Below are positions 41,750 through 50,047 of a stretch of 50,047 nt of DNA, in pieces. The notes beneath the pieces are model-generated. The model made no database searches, was not told the DNA's origin, and saw only the letters and a list, made by a program, of their open reading frames with translations. The stretch comes from Methylacidiphilales bacterium (GTDB lineage Bacteria; Verrucomicrobiota; Verrucomicrobiia; Methylacidiphilales; UBA1321). The stretch lies in contig JAMFSY010000101.1 of NCBI GenBank assembly GCA_026225555.1, positions 1 to 50,047 of the forward strand, in the 5' to 3' direction. A program made the translations under genes and the position numbers. Each line of letters opens with the position of its first letter. Position 1 is the stretch's first letter.

Positions 41750-42744
41750 TGTCCAAACTACGCGCAGGATTTCTTTTCGCGGCCCTTCTTCTCATTGGCT
41801 GCGATCACCATCAAGCAGTGAGTCATCAAACGGCTCCCGCGCCGAAAGGCGATTCCACGCTGACCGGCATCCCGCCCCAGCCGCTCGATTCCTTCACCAA
41901 GATTCCGCCGCGCGCCGCGCTGGTTTCGCTCCCGCCTACCGCACCCGCGCCTGTGGCTCAGGCGCCTGCCCCTGCCACGGCCGAAAATACGGCCACGCCA
42001 ACCGCGGCCACCACCTCGAGTGATTCCGATGCGCCTTCCCTCACCTCCACCTCATCCGCTCCGATGCCGGCCCCCGGCACCGATTCGCCCGGCTCGCTCT
42101 CTTCCGGCAATGCCGCGTCCACCAATGAAAGTGATTCGAGCACCCAGCCCGCTGCGACCGTTTCCATGCCGCCGCTGCCGCCCCTGACCAACATGCCTCC
42201 CGTCGATCCCAATCAGGTGGTCGTGCTCCAGACGGCGGAAGGCCGAATCGTGATTGAGCTCGACGACTTTGCCGCGCCCCGCACCTGCAAGAATTTTCGT
42301 CAATTGATCAACGATGGCTTTTATAACAACACAGTCTTTCACCGGGTCATCCCCAATTTCATCATCCAAGGTGGCGATCCCAAATCGAAATCGAGCGCAA
42401 TCAATCGCGATAACTATGGATTAGGCGGTCCCGGTTATACCATCCCGGCCGAAATCTCGCTCAAGCATGATCGCGGCGCGGTCGCCATGGCGCGATTGCC
42501 CGATGCAGTCAATCCGGCCCGGGAATCCAATGGCAGCCAATTCTATATCTGCCTCGCGGCCTGCCCGAGCCTGGATGATCAGTACACGGTCTTCGGCCAT
42601 GTGATCAAGGGCCTGGATGTGGCGCAAAAGATATCCGACCAGGCGCGCGACCGGCGTGATAATCCGCTGAAGCGGATTGAAATGATGGTGAATCTCGAAC
42701 CGAAAGAACAGGCTCTCGGTGAGAGTTCGGCCGCCAATCCGTGA
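41749..42744 (+). CDS. Lipoprotein peptidyl-prolyl isomerase (cyclophilin)
   Basis: 331 residues: signal peptide MSKLRAGFLFAALLLIGC (lipobox LIGC), a 130-residue Pro/Ala/Ser/Thr-rich linker and a cyclophilin domain from about 155. Domain motifs: VVLQTAEGRIVIELDD, TCKNFRQLINDGFYNNTVFHRVIPNFIIQGGDP and SNGSQFYICL with FGHVIKGLDV. It should isomerise X-Pro bonds in exported proteins. It is the end of a three-gene run. Confidence 0.93.
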   Translation: MSKLRAGFLFAALLLIGCDHHQAVSHQTAPAPKGDSTLTGIPPQPLDSFTKIPPRAALVSLPPTAPAPVAQAPAPATAENTATPTAATTSSDSDAPSLTSTSSAPMPAPGTDSPGSLSSGNAASTNESDSSTQPAATVSMPPLPPLTNMPPVDPNQVVVLQTAEGRIVIELDDFAAPRTCKNFRQLINDGFYNNTVFHRVIPNFIIQGGDPKSKSSAINRDNYGLGGPGYTIPAEISLKHDRGAVAMARLPDAVNPARESNGSQFYICLAACPSLDDQYTVFGHVIKGLDVAQKISDQARDRRDNPLKRIEMMVNLEPKEQALGESSAANP

Positions 42745-42776
42745 CGGCCGAACTGAAGACTTAGAAGAGCGAGACT

Positions 42777-43196
42777 TTAAGCCGAGAAGGCGTACTTGGC
42801 TTCGCCGACTTTGCTGATGCCCTTGACCTTCTTGCCGGTGGTATAGAACCAGCTGAAGATATTGCCGGGTTTGACCTTCAATTTCGCCGCGAGGTCCTTG
42901 ACGGTGATGCCCGATGCCCCGGCACTTTTCAGTGCCTTGAGCAGCGGCTCCTTGAGACGCTTGCCGCGTTTACTCCGCTTGGCGGGAGCGACCTTGGCGG
43001 AGACGGTAGCGGAAGCCGCTTTGGCCTTGGCCTTGGAACCGGGCTTGCGACCGCGCTTTTTCGGGGCGACTTCGCCGGATTCGAGACCCTGCAAAGCCTC
43101 ATCGATGCGGGCCAATTTTGACTGAAGTGATTCCTTCTCCTTAACGAGTTCAATTAAACGCGCCACTTGCGCACTAGATAGATTTGAGAATGCCAT
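42777..43196 (-). CDS. AT-hook, histone-like basic protein with C-terminal winged-helix-like domain
   Basis: 139 residues. A coiled-coil start (about 10-38, heptad-like leucines), then an AT-hook KKRGRKPGSK (about 46-55) inside an Ala/Lys-rich linker typical of histone H1-like proteins, then a C-terminal part (about 80-139, KALKSAGASGITVKDLAAKL...GNIFSWFYTTGKKVKGISKV) resembling a winged helix. It is likely a DNA-binding, nucleoid-structuring protein. No family name is certain. It has a strong promoter (43205-43231) and no clear Shine-Dalgarno. Confidence 0.75.
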   Translation of the reverse strand: MAFSNLSSAQVARLIELVKEKESLQSKLARIDEALQGLESGEVAPKKRGRKPGSKAKAKAASATVSAKVAPAKRSKRGKRLKEPLLKALKSAGASGITVKDLAAKLKVKPGNIFSWFYTTGKKVKGISKVGEAKYAFSA

Positions 43197-43204
43197 ATAT
43201 CTTA

Positions 43205-43231
43205 ATTATAGACTGCGCATGTGATACGCAA
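43205..43231 (-). promoter_or_regulatory. Sigma-70-type promoter of the AT-hook gene
   Basis: On the minus strand TTGCGT (43226-43231) and a perfect TATAAT (43205-43210) are 15 bp apart, about 8 bp upstream of the start codon, so the leader would be very short or absent. Confidence 0.6.
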
Positions 43232-43269
43232 CTCTATATTTCGCCGGCAATCTGTAGCCACCACTTCAA

Positions 43270-43626
43270 TTAGAGAGATGGCTTTTCATCCACGGCTTCC
43301 GGTTTGATCTTTCCACCCCAGGAAATAATGCGCGCTTTCGCTCCCGCCCACTCCGCTTCCGCCTTTTGTTTATTACCATTAAAAGCCAGCGAAAGACTCG
43401 ACCAGACGAACTGATTATTGGGATCAATCCGCGCCGCCCGCATGCCGGCTTCAATCGCCTCTTCATAGCGGTCCAGTTTATAAAGCGCCATACCCAGGGC
43501 GTGCCAGCCATCCTGAAATTGGGGATCCTGCGTGACCACTTCACGGAAACATTTTGCCGCCTCTTCCAGTTCTCCAATGGCAAGGGCGCCGTTACCGTCA
43601 TCCATCAGTTCATCAATTGTCGCCAT
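43270..43626 (-). CDS. TPR-repeat protein, 118 aa
   Basis: The tetratricopeptide repeats are clear: ELMDDGNGALAIGELEEAAKCFREVVTQDPQF, QDGWHALGMALYKLDRYEEAIEAGMRAARIDPNN and a third, QFVWSSLSLAFNGNKQKAEAEW (about residues 5-104). Such proteins are cytoplasmic adaptors. It lies 4 bp after the cobA-hemD gene and may be the last gene of the tetrapyrrole operon. The start is ATG 43626. Confidence 0.85.
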   Translation of the reverse strand: MATIDELMDDGNGALAIGELEEAAKCFREVVTQDPQFQDGWHALGMALYKLDRYEEAIEAGMRAARIDPNNQFVWSSLSLAFNGNKQKAEAEWAGAKARIISWGGKIKPEAVDEKPSL

Positions 43627-43630
43627 AAAT

Positions 43631-45160
43631 CTATTCTATACCTAAATGACGAATAGTCTCCACCAGTGAATCGAGAGTGGCCTGCTCGGACTGCGCGGCG
43701 ATTTCATAGCCCAATTTCTGCAAGGTGCCGGTCGTTACCGGTCCCATGCTCACTGCCTTGGGCCGCGGCATCCCAGAGGCTGGGCTAAGCTGCAGGGCGT
43801 GCCAATTTTCTGCCGTGCTCGAACTTGTAAAGGTGATCCAATGCGCACCTTCATGGATATAGCGCGCGCGCGTTCCGGTTGGGTCCGCTTTCTCCGGTTG
43901 GGTATCGTAAATAATCCATTCATCGACCACCCCGCCCTGGTCGCGCAAATGGTCTGCCAAAAGCGGATCGGCGAGTCGGCCATGTGGCAGACAGAAGCGT
44001 TTTCCAGATAATTCCTGTCCGGCAAAGGATTCAGCAAGTTTCTCGGTTGTATATACCTTTGGTTGAATCTTCGGCTTGAGATGAAGTTCGGCCAATTTAT
44101 GGGCCGTCGCGGGTCCCACCACGGCCAGGTTCATATTTCCCAGCGCGCGAATATCGGGATGAACCTTGAAAAATTCGGCGAAGAAAAGTTCGACGGCATT
44201 GGGGCTAGTGAATACCAGCCAGTCATAGGATTCTGCTATCCTTTCCAATTGCTGAATCCGCGCTTTCTCCCACGGCAACGGAACAATATGAATGGTCGGA
44301 ATTTCCAAGACATCGGCACCCAGCCGAACCAATTTTTCGGTCAAGGCGCTGGCCTGTTGACGCGTGCGGGTCACGACCACGCGTTGTCCGAAAAGCGGCA
44401 GCATCTCGTACCAATTCAGTTCGCGCCGCAATTTGACCACGTCGCCGATGATCGTGATCGCCGGAGCCTTGAAGCCTCGTTGTTCCACCAGGTCGGCCAC
44501 CGTCGCCAACGTTCCTTCCATGCTTTCCTGCCGCGTCGTCGTTCCCCATCGAACGAGGGCGACCGGGGTTTCCGGCGACGCCCCTTCCTCGATCAGGCGC
44601 CGGGTGATATGCCGCAAACGCTCCACGCCCATTAGAAAGATTTTCGTCCCACGCAACTGAGCCAGCTGTCGCCAATCGAGAGCCGAATCAGGCTTGGAAG
44701 GATCCTCGTGCCCGGTGATGAACGTGACCATTGAGGCGAAATCGCGATGCGTCACCGGAATGCCCGCATATGCGGGCGCGGCGATAGCCGAAGTCACCCC
44801 GGGAACTTCCTCGAAAGGCACACCGGCTCGCACCAGCACCTGGGCTTCCTCTCCGCCCCGGCCGAAAACGTAGGGATCGCCCCCTTTCAGGCGAAGCACC
44901 TGCCTGCCGGCCAAGGCCCGATCGACGAGTAGCGCATTGATCTCATCCTGCGACAAAGTGTGGGCCGTGCCCGATTTGCCCGCATAGATCTTTTCCGCGT
45001 CCGCACGCGCCCAGGCCAGCATCGCGGGATTGCAGAGATAGTCATAGACCACGACGTCGGCCTGTTCGATCAATTGGCGCGCGCGCAGGGTGACCAAGTC
45101 GAGCGAACCGGGCCCCGCGCCCACCAGATAAACTTTCCCCACGTCCGGACGAGCGTTCAT
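43631..45160 (-). CDS. cobA-hemD: Uroporphyrinogen-III C-methyltransferase / uroporphyrinogen-III synthase fusion
   Basis: 509 residues. N-terminal SUMT domain (about 1-245): VYLVGAGPGSLDLVTLRARQ, VVYDYL, LRLKGGDPYVFGRGGEEAQ, PGVTSAIAAPAYAGIPVTHR and MEGTLATVADLV. C-terminal HemD domain (about 255-509): VVVTRTRQQASALTEKLVRL, DWLVFTSPNAVELFF and SKRFCLPHG-like blocks. It closes the uroporphyrinogen ring and methylates it towards sirohaem or cobalamin. Fusions like this are known. Overlaps hemC by 4 bp. Confidence 0.94.
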   Translation of the reverse strand: MNARPDVGKVYLVGAGPGSLDLVTLRARQLIEQADVVVYDYLCNPAMLAWARADAEKIYAGKSGTAHTLSQDEINALLVDRALAGRQVLRLKGGDPYVFGRGGEEAQVLVRAGVPFEEVPGVTSAIAAPAYAGIPVTHRDFASMVTFITGHEDPSKPDSALDWRQLAQLRGTKIFLMGVERLRHITRRLIEEGASPETPVALVRWGTTTRQESMEGTLATVADLVEQRGFKAPAITIIGDVVKLRRELNWYEMLPLFGQRVVVTRTRQQASALTEKLVRLGADVLEIPTIHIVPLPWEKARIQQLERIAESYDWLVFTSPNAVELFFAEFFKVHPDIRALGNMNLAVVGPATAHKLAELHLKPKIQPKVYTTEKLAESFAGQELSGKRFCLPHGRLADPLLADHLRDQGGVVDEWIIYDTQPEKADPTGTRARYIHEGAHWITFTSSSTAENWHALQLSPASGMPRPKAVSMGPVTTGTLQKLGYEIAAQSEQATLDSLVETIRHLGIE

Positions 45161-46059
45161 TGCGAAACTTTCACCGCCAGATCGACTCCCAATCGTTCCG
45201 CCTCATCGATTTGTTGCATCATGGATCCGCTCCGGGCTTCGGACTCGCCAAAGAGCCACGCGATCACGTCCAACCGCAGGAGGCCATCCGGTTGAACTTC
45301 CGCATAAGCGGCCACTGGCTCCTGGCAACCGCCACCGAGAGCGTGGAGAAACATTCGCTCGGCCACCACCGCCGCCGCCGTCACGGGATCGTGCACGGCC
45401 TGGATGAGATCGATGACATCTTTCGCATCGGCGTGAGTCTGCAAGGCGAGAGCGCCCTGCCCCGGCGCGGGCAACATGATCTCAAATGGTAGCGGCGTGA
45501 CAAGTAAGTCGGAAAGATTGGGCTTGAGCCGCTCAAGTCCCGCCGCGGCAAGGATCAGTCCCGACCACTCGCCATTTTCGCGAAACTTGCGCAGGCGCGT
45601 ATCGATATTGCCCCGGATATCCACGATTTGAAAATCGCCACGCTGACGCAAAAGCTGCGCGAAACGGCGTGGACTTCCCGTCGCAATCTGTGCGTGGGGC
45701 GGTAATTCCTTTAGGGTCTTCTCGCCCCGGGTGATCAGCATATCGTGCGCATCGGCCCGCTGCGGCACACCCGCGAGAACAAAGCCCTTGGGCATTTCCG
45801 TGGGCAGATCCTTTAAGCTATGCACCGCCAGATGGATCTGACCGGCCGACAGCGCTCGTTCCAGTTCCGCTGTGAAGAGTCCCTTTTCCAGGTGCTCTCC
45901 TGGATTCAGTGCGTTTTCCGAAAGCCGGTCGCCCTGCGTCTTGATGATATGAATCTCGAAATTGCGGGAGGGCCACGCGCGCTTGAGCGAGGTCATGACC
46001 ATCTTGGTTTGCGCGAGCGCGAGCGGGCTGCCCCGCGTGCCCAGAACAACCGGGATCAT
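45157..46059 (-). CDS. hemC: Hydroxymethylbilane synthase (porphobilinogen deaminase)
   Basis: 300 residues. Starts VVLGTRGSPLALAQTKMV (signature), IIKTQGDRLSE, GLFTAELERALSAGQIHLAVHSLKDLPTEMP, ATGSPRRFAQL and the domain with LPAPGQGALALQ. The conserved Cys that binds the dipyrromethane cofactor lies in the C-terminal domain (GGGCQEPVAAYAE). It joins four porphobilinogen units. It overlaps hemA by 4 bp and cobA-hemD by 4 bp. Confidence 0.96.
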   Translation of the reverse strand: MIPVVLGTRGSPLALAQTKMVMTSLKRAWPSRNFEIHIIKTQGDRLSENALNPGEHLEKGLFTAELERALSAGQIHLAVHSLKDLPTEMPKGFVLAGVPQRADAHDMLITRGEKTLKELPPHAQIATGSPRRFAQLLRQRGDFQIVDIRGNIDTRLRKFRENGEWSGLILAAAGLERLKPNLSDLLVTPLPFEIMLPAPGQGALALQTHADAKDVIDLIQAVHDPVTAAAVVAERMFLHALGGGCQEPVAAYAEVQPDGLLRLDVIAWLFGESEARSGSMMQQIDEAERLGVDLAVKVSQ

Positions 46060-47123
46060 GCCGGGACCAGTCCTGTCCCGGCGCCGCTGGCACCGTCCCG
46101 AGTCTGACGCTCCGCCCAGGCCATGTAGCGTTCGACATGCGGCTTGAGAATTTCCACGCTACGGCTGACCTCTGTCTGACGTTCGCGCATATGGGCCTGG
46201 GCGATCGATTGCAGATCATCGATATCGTAGAGATAAACATCGTCGAGTAAATTGATGGAGGGCTCGAAATCGCGCGGCACGGCGAGATCAATCAGGAAGA
46301 GAGGCCGCCGCGCGCGCCGCTTCAGCAACGCCGAAAGTTTGTCCGAAGTGAGCACGTAATGCGGCGCGCTCGTGGAGCTGATCATAATATCGATCTCCAC
46401 CGCCCGGTTCTCCCACTCCTCCCAGCGCACCGCTTCACCACCCAATTGCGTGGCCAGCGCCCCAGCGCGGTCGAAGGTCCGGTTCGCCACGAGCAACGAG
46501 CGGACGCCGTGGCTAAGCAGCGAGCGGGCCGTCTTCTCGCTGGTATCGCCCGCGCCGATCACCATGACCCGGCAAGCCTTCAAGTCGCCGAAAATCTTTT
46601 CCGCCAGTTCGACCGAGACCGAACCCACCGAGACGCTGCCGCGCGTAATCCCGGTGCGTGAACGGACCGACTTGGCCGCCGCGAAGGAAGATTGAAAAAG
46701 GCGGTTCAGCCATTTGCCGGTCTGGCCCTGCACCCGCGCGACGTCATAGGCATCCTTGAGCTGGCCGAGGATTTCGGTCTCGCCCACCACCATCGATTTA
46801 AGTCCCGAGGCCACCGCAAAAAGATGTTCCACACAGGGAGTGCCGCGCAATTGAAACGAGAGCGGTTGAAAATCATCTGGAATGCCGTGAAAGCCGCGCA
46901 GGAAATCAGGCCACGCCGCTGCGGCAAAATCGGGCTGCTCCGTTTCACCGAAATACTCGACCCGGTTGCAGGTGGAAACAAGCACCGCTTCGCGCAAGCC
47001 GAGCGCCTTCTTCATTCCCACCAGCGCCTCAGGCAATTGGGCATCGCGAAAGGCCACTTTCTCCCGCAATTCCACCGGCGCGCCTTCGAAGGTCAATCCG
47101 CCACAAATCAGTTGGGTGCTCAT
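46056..47123 (-). CDS. hemA: Glutamyl-tRNA reductase (short form)
   Basis: 355 residues. First enzyme of the C5 route to tetrapyrroles: reduces Glu-tRNA to glutamate-1-semialdehyde. Catalytic Cys52 in VSTCNRVEYFG, GLKSMVVGETEILGQLKDAY, and the NADPH site VMVIGAGDTSEKTARSLL. It stops after the spinal-helix start (VERYMAWAERQT), about 80-90 residues before the usual end, so the C-terminal dimerisation domain is missing. The next gene overlaps its stop by 4 bp, which argues against a frameshift. Confidence 0.93.
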   Translation of the reverse strand: MSTQLICGGLTFEGAPVELREKVAFRDAQLPEALVGMKKALGLREAVLVSTCNRVEYFGETEQPDFAAAAWPDFLRGFHGIPDDFQPLSFQLRGTPCVEHLFAVASGLKSMVVGETEILGQLKDAYDVARVQGQTGKWLNRLFQSSFAAAKSVRSRTGITRGSVSVGSVSVELAEKIFGDLKACRVMVIGAGDTSEKTARSLLSHGVRSLLVANRTFDRAGALATQLGGEAVRWEEWENRAVEIDIMISSTSAPHYVLTSDKLSALLKRRARRPLFLIDLAVPRDFEPSINLLDDVYLYDIDDLQSIAQAHMRERQTEVSRSVEILKPHVERYMAWAERQTRDGASGAGTGLVPA

Positions 47124-47129
47124 CGATCT

Positions 47130-47945
47130 CTATCCCTCGTGCGGAAAAACATGCGCCTCGCTCAGGGAATCGATGCCCCAGAAAGTCAGCAAAATAAAGA
47201 CGTAGCCCGCCACGGAAAGGAGAGCGGTTTTCTTATGACTGAGCCTTCCCAGCCAAAGGACCAGGACCAGCGCGGCATAGAGACTCCAGACCACGCCCGA
47301 CCAGACAATCTTGACCCAGTCCTCGGAATTCTGGTGCGGGATGAAAAAGCCCAGGGCCGCACCCGCCGAGAAAATCGCGAAGCCCCAAATGAGCACCCGC
47401 TGCTGGACCAATTCCAGACGTCCCACATTGGGCAGCGTATAGAACCAGGAGGTCAGCGCGCGCCGCTTCAATTGGCGTTCCTGGATCAGATACGCCAGTC
47501 CCGCCAGCGCAGCGACACCCAAGACACCTAATCCCAGCAAAGCGAGCGTGGCGTGGAGCTCCAGTTGCCAGCCGAGATGCGGCATGGCACTGGGCAGGTC
47601 GATGGAAGAAGCCGCGGCGAGAGCGAAGAAATTAATCAGGAAAACGACGGGCGCGGTAAAGGCTCCGAGGATCGACATACGATAGGCCGGCCCGACCACC
47701 AGATAAGTCAGCACCAGCGACCAGGAAAAAAAGGCGAGCGTCTCAAAAAGATTCGTGATCGGGCAATGCTGGATCGCCTCCCCGCGTTGATGAAGAAAAA
47801 GGGTATGAAAGGCGAAGCCCACGCTGATAAAAAGGATCGACCAACGGTTGGCCACGGGTCGCCGCGAGCCGAGGGCATAAAGTCCCCATCCGGCGCTGGC
47901 GAGGTAGCCGAGCGTCGCCAGGAAAAGCCAAAGGCGGTCTTGCAC
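47130..47945 (-). CDS. Cytochrome c assembly protein, CcsA/HemX-like
   Basis: 271 residues with about eight hydrophobic segments. Signatures: FHTLFLHQRGEAIQHCPITNLFETLAFFSW (about 45-75) and WQLELHATLALLGLGVLGVAALAGLAYLI, like the haem-handling His and Trp-rich parts of CcsA/ResC proteins. It lies 6 bp before hemA in the same direction, the usual place of HemX-type genes, which can modulate HemA levels. Either function is possible. Confidence 0.85.
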   Translation of the reverse strand: MQDRLWLFLATLGYLASAGWGLYALGSRRPVANRWSILFISVGFAFHTLFLHQRGEAIQHCPITNLFETLAFFSWSLVLTYLVVGPAYRMSILGAFTAPVVFLINFFALAAASSIDLPSAMPHLGWQLELHATLALLGLGVLGVAALAGLAYLIQERQLKRRALTSWFYTLPNVGRLELVQQRVLIWGFAIFSAGAALGFFIPHQNSEDWVKIVWSGVVWSLYAALVLVLWLGRLSHKKTALLSVAGYVFILLTFWGIDSLSEAHVFPHEG

Positions 47946-47963
47946 CCTAAGAGTTAAACTTAA

Positions 47964-49307
47964 CTAACGCCCAAGAGCAAGTTTGGGTCTTCGCCCCACC
48001 CGGTTCCATAAGAGCTGCAGAAAGGGCGACGCGAAGAGCAGCGCCAAACCGAAGTAGAGGGCCATCACAACCCAGACGAATGGAGTCAAAACGGTAAGGC
48101 AATTTTTCCCAACGCCATCAACCGGGAGCCGGGTCAGACTGAAAAGAATACCTGCTTCGCCCAAATAGGGAGCGTCGGTGGCATTCGAAAGCAGCCGAGG
48201 CAAAAGTAAAGTCTCACTGCCGACGGGCCACAAACTCACCAGCATTTCCGCAGTTAAAGGACCGGCCTCGTCCATTCGGCCTTGGGCGCGCGCGGTCCCC
48301 ACACCAAACGCGGAGGCGGCAAAACCGAATCCGAAAATAAGGGGACCTGAATCAACGTCCATCGAAATATTGGAGGGCGGAGTGTTCCGGGGAAATTCGC
48401 AAAATCCCACCAGGCCCATGCGATGTTGCCAGAAATGGTCTTCGTAATTTTGATACCAGGCGCGCGAAGCTGCGGGCCAAATCTCCGGCGTGAAGATGAA
48501 CGCGAAAGAGTTGCCGCACCCTCGGGACTGGCTCAGGGAAACACCACGGGCGGCGTTCCCGTTGTAAGGCGGAAGCCCCAGATCGTCGGTGTGCGGTGGT
48601 ACAAATCCCCGCAGAGCGCGTTGTACAAAAGCGGAATGATCGGTCTTTAAAACATCATCGGCCCGATGAATCGCAGCGATGGCTCCGATGACGTCCGTGG
48701 GAAAACATTGGCCGGGATAATCCTCCAGCCAACCGCTGGGCGAGGCATCGATTTCCGCGCTTAACGTTTCAACCTGATCGCGAAGTTGCGGCAGATAGCG
48801 GGGATTGCCGGTCAAATGGGTGTAGGACGTCATCGCCGAGATTTGGAGAAAGCGATAAAACAGGTCCTGCCGATGGAGATAACCGTCACCCCAATATTGC
48901 CTCACCCATGCCGCCTGATTGGGGTCCATGACCAGATCGACTGCGGCCTCGATGGCCGGACGGGCGAAAAGGACCGGGGCCATCGGGGCCTGGGTCGGGT
49001 CTGCCTGCCACGATTGTTGCAGCGATTCCAACGACCAGAGATAAAAGACGCTGCCGAAAAGAGGCCATTCCGTTCCCGAAACATCCTCCGCACCGCCTTG
49101 GGAAACTCGTCCTGAAGCAAGCCGCTCACGCGCCCACTTGGCATAAAGAGGCGTGAGATTTCGATATAAGCGCCACGCCGCGTGAGGGATTTTCACCGAG
49201 GTCAAGGCGGGATCGTTCAGGTCACAAGCCAGTCGAATACCGGGGATCAGAAAGAAGAACACGCCCAAGCCAAGAACGACCACGGAGAACAACCATCTTC
49301 CGCTCAT
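47964..49307 (-). CDS. Membrane-anchored protein, possibly alpha/alpha-barrel enzyme
   Basis: 447 residues from ATG 49307. An N-terminal hydrophobic segment (about 5-27) and a C-terminal one (VWVVMALYFGLALLFASPFL, about 405-430) flank a soluble region. Within it are WPLFGSVFYLWSLESLQQSW, FYRFLQISAMTSYTHLTGNPRYL and NISMDVDSGPLIFGFGFAAS. Repeated aromatic helices suggest an (alpha/alpha) toroid as in some hydratase or glycosidase-like enzymes; a linalool-dehydratase-like fold is one thought. No firm family. Confidence 0.55.
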   Translation of the reverse strand: MSGRWLFSVVVLGLGVFFFLIPGIRLACDLNDPALTSVKIPHAAWRLYRNLTPLYAKWARERLASGRVSQGGAEDVSGTEWPLFGSVFYLWSLESLQQSWQADPTQAPMAPVLFARPAIEAAVDLVMDPNQAAWVRQYWGDGYLHRQDLFYRFLQISAMTSYTHLTGNPRYLPQLRDQVETLSAEIDASPSGWLEDYPGQCFPTDVIGAIAAIHRADDVLKTDHSAFVQRALRGFVPPHTDDLGLPPYNGNAARGVSLSQSRGCGNSFAFIFTPEIWPAASRAWYQNYEDHFWQHRMGLVGFCEFPRNTPPSNISMDVDSGPLIFGFGFAASAFGVGTARAQGRMDEAGPLTAEMLVSLWPVGSETLLLPRLLSNATDAPYLGEAGILFSLTRLPVDGVGKNCLTVLTPFVWVVMALYFGLALLFASPFLQLLWNRVGRRPKLALGR

Positions 49308-49388
49308 ATGGCGGCGGTTTATCTGCACTTTCCCAGCATGTGAGTGACGGGGAAGGAGACAAGAAAATAGGCGGGTTGAAATTTGGTT

Positions 49389-50047
49389 TCAATGAAAGTC
49401 ATAGGACTCGGCAAAGGGGAGCGAGGGAGCTTCAAGGGCGCGGATGTCACGGGCGAAGACAGAGAGAACATTTTCCTGATTTTGAAGAAAACCTTCGATT
49501 TCCAGGAATGGCTCCTGGGTGATGACCAGCCGCAACTTCTCGAAAAGGTCACTGCGGACAAAAGCATTCGATACGCCGGTTTCATCTTCGAGGCTAATGA
49601 AGACGTTGCCCTTGGCCGTGCCGGGGCGTTGGCGGCAAATGACCATTCCGGCAATCGTCACCGGCTGTCCATGCTGCTTCTGCGGCAAGTCACTCGCCCG
49701 CGTGATGTGGGGCAGATGGGCGCGCAAAAACTGCAGGGGGTGCGGTCCTGTGGTGACACCGGTTCCGCCGTAATCGGCTTGCAGGCGTTCGATGGGATTC
49801 ATCGGCACAAGAGGAATGGTGTGCCTCTTGCCATCCAGGTGGGAAAAAAGATCTTCCTCATCGAAGATCGATTCGACCTCCCACAACGCCGTCCGGCGAT
49901 GATCGCTGAGAAAATTCAAGGCCCCGATTTTCGCGAGCACCCGGCGCTCCGCTTTATGAAGAGCGACCCGCGTGAGGAGATCGCCCAGGCCGGTGAAGGC
50001 GCGCCTTTCCCGCTCGGCCACCAGTTGCGCCGCCTTGTCCCGATGCA
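49389..50047 (-). CDS. dnaE2: Error-prone DNA polymerase (DnaE2-type), C-terminal part
   Basis: The frame is open to the right edge, so only about the last 219 residues are seen. Motifs: LTRVALHKAERRVLAKIGALN, the hinge with DYGGTGVTTGPHPLQFLRAHL and an OB-fold-like end with VTIAGMVICRQRPGTAKGNVFISLEDETG. These match the end of the alternative C-family polymerase used in translesion synthesis. The spelling 'HPLQFLR' and the OB block are distinctive of DnaE2 over DnaE1. Active-site domains lie outside the window. Confidence 0.9.
   Translation of the reverse strand, partial: HRDKAAQLVAERERRAFTGLGDLLTRVALHKAERRVLAKIGALNFLSDHRRTALWEVESIFDEEDLFSHLDGKRHTIPLVPMNPIERLQADYGGTGVTTGPHPLQFLRAHLPHITRASDLPQKQHGQPVTIAGMVICRQRPGTAKGNVFISLEDETGVSNAFVRSDLFEKLRLVITQEPFLEIEGFLQNQENVLSVFARDIRALEAPSLPFAESYDFH

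Noticed and set aside
43205-43270. Small RNA gene between the TPR and AT-hook genes
   Set aside because: The AT-rich 70 bp is explained by the promoter of the AT-hook gene; no stable structure or terminator is seen.
1-50047. tRNA or rRNA genes
   Set aside because: I scanned for conserved rRNA stretches and for T-loop motifs with matching acceptor ends and found none convincing; a covariance-model scan would be decisive.

Overview
The window is GC-rich, densely coded bacterial DNA, most likely from a member of the Verrucomicrobiota or a close PVC relative. I infer this from gene content and style: a split complex I operon, a glutamyl-tRNA reductase that stops before the dimerisation domain, many small lipoproteins, an AT-hook nucleoid-type protein and GT28/MGDG-synthase-like lipid glycosylation. 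No rRNA or tRNA gene was found, so the phylum call is an inference. Both ends cut genes: a CrtI-type desaturase on the left and an error-prone DNA polymerase (DnaE2-type) on the right.

Layout. 1-0.8 kb: end of a carotenoid desaturase. 0.83-4.03 kb: a complete IS1595-type transposon with 23-bp inverted ends, an 8-bp target duplication and cargo (a frameshifted HEPN-domain gene, two tiny genes, a lipoprotein, an XRE regulator). It sits inside a copy of a dispersed palindromic repeat. 4.1-16.5 kb: glycosyltransferase, TMEM14-like membrane protein, aat, a degenerate zincin-like protein, an NtrC-type sigma-54 regulator, proC, two envelope proteins (one with a transglutaminase fold), a GT28 glycosyltransferase, a DUF4388/FHA protein and rsmI. 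16.4-25.0 kb (minus strand): nuoB-C-D-E-F-G-H with four extra small genes placed between the subunits and no nuoA. 25.1-30.7 kb: small membrane proteins, DUF2239, aroC, aroK, queG, lipoproteins. 30.8-35.0 kb: pyruvate dehydrogenase E1 alpha, E1 beta, a UPF0173 hydrolase and E2. 35.0-42.7 kb: SMP-30-like, SDR, type II NADH dehydrogenase, a DUF6504-like protein, threonine aldolase, FAH-family hydrolase, ygfZ and a lipoprotein cyclophilin. 42.8-47.9 kb (minus strand): AT-hook protein, TPR protein and a tetrapyrrole operon ccsA-like/hemA/hemC/cobA-hemD. 48-50 kb: a membrane-anchored protein of unknown role and dnaE2.

Functionally this is mostly core metabolism: respiration (complex I, Ndh-2), pyruvate oxidation, haem, shikimate and proline synthesis, and tRNA/rRNA modification. 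The accessory signal is concentrated in two places. One is the cargo transposon. The other is a family of about 90-150 bp palindromic repeats at 0.8/4.0, 13.5, 25.6, 26.9 and 29.8 kb (plus a half copy at 15.6 kb). Four of the five full copies lie between the 3' ends of convergent genes, which suggests they act as, or tolerate acting as, bidirectional 3'-end structures. Two copies carry the same extra nested palindrome and face each other around the DUF2239 region.
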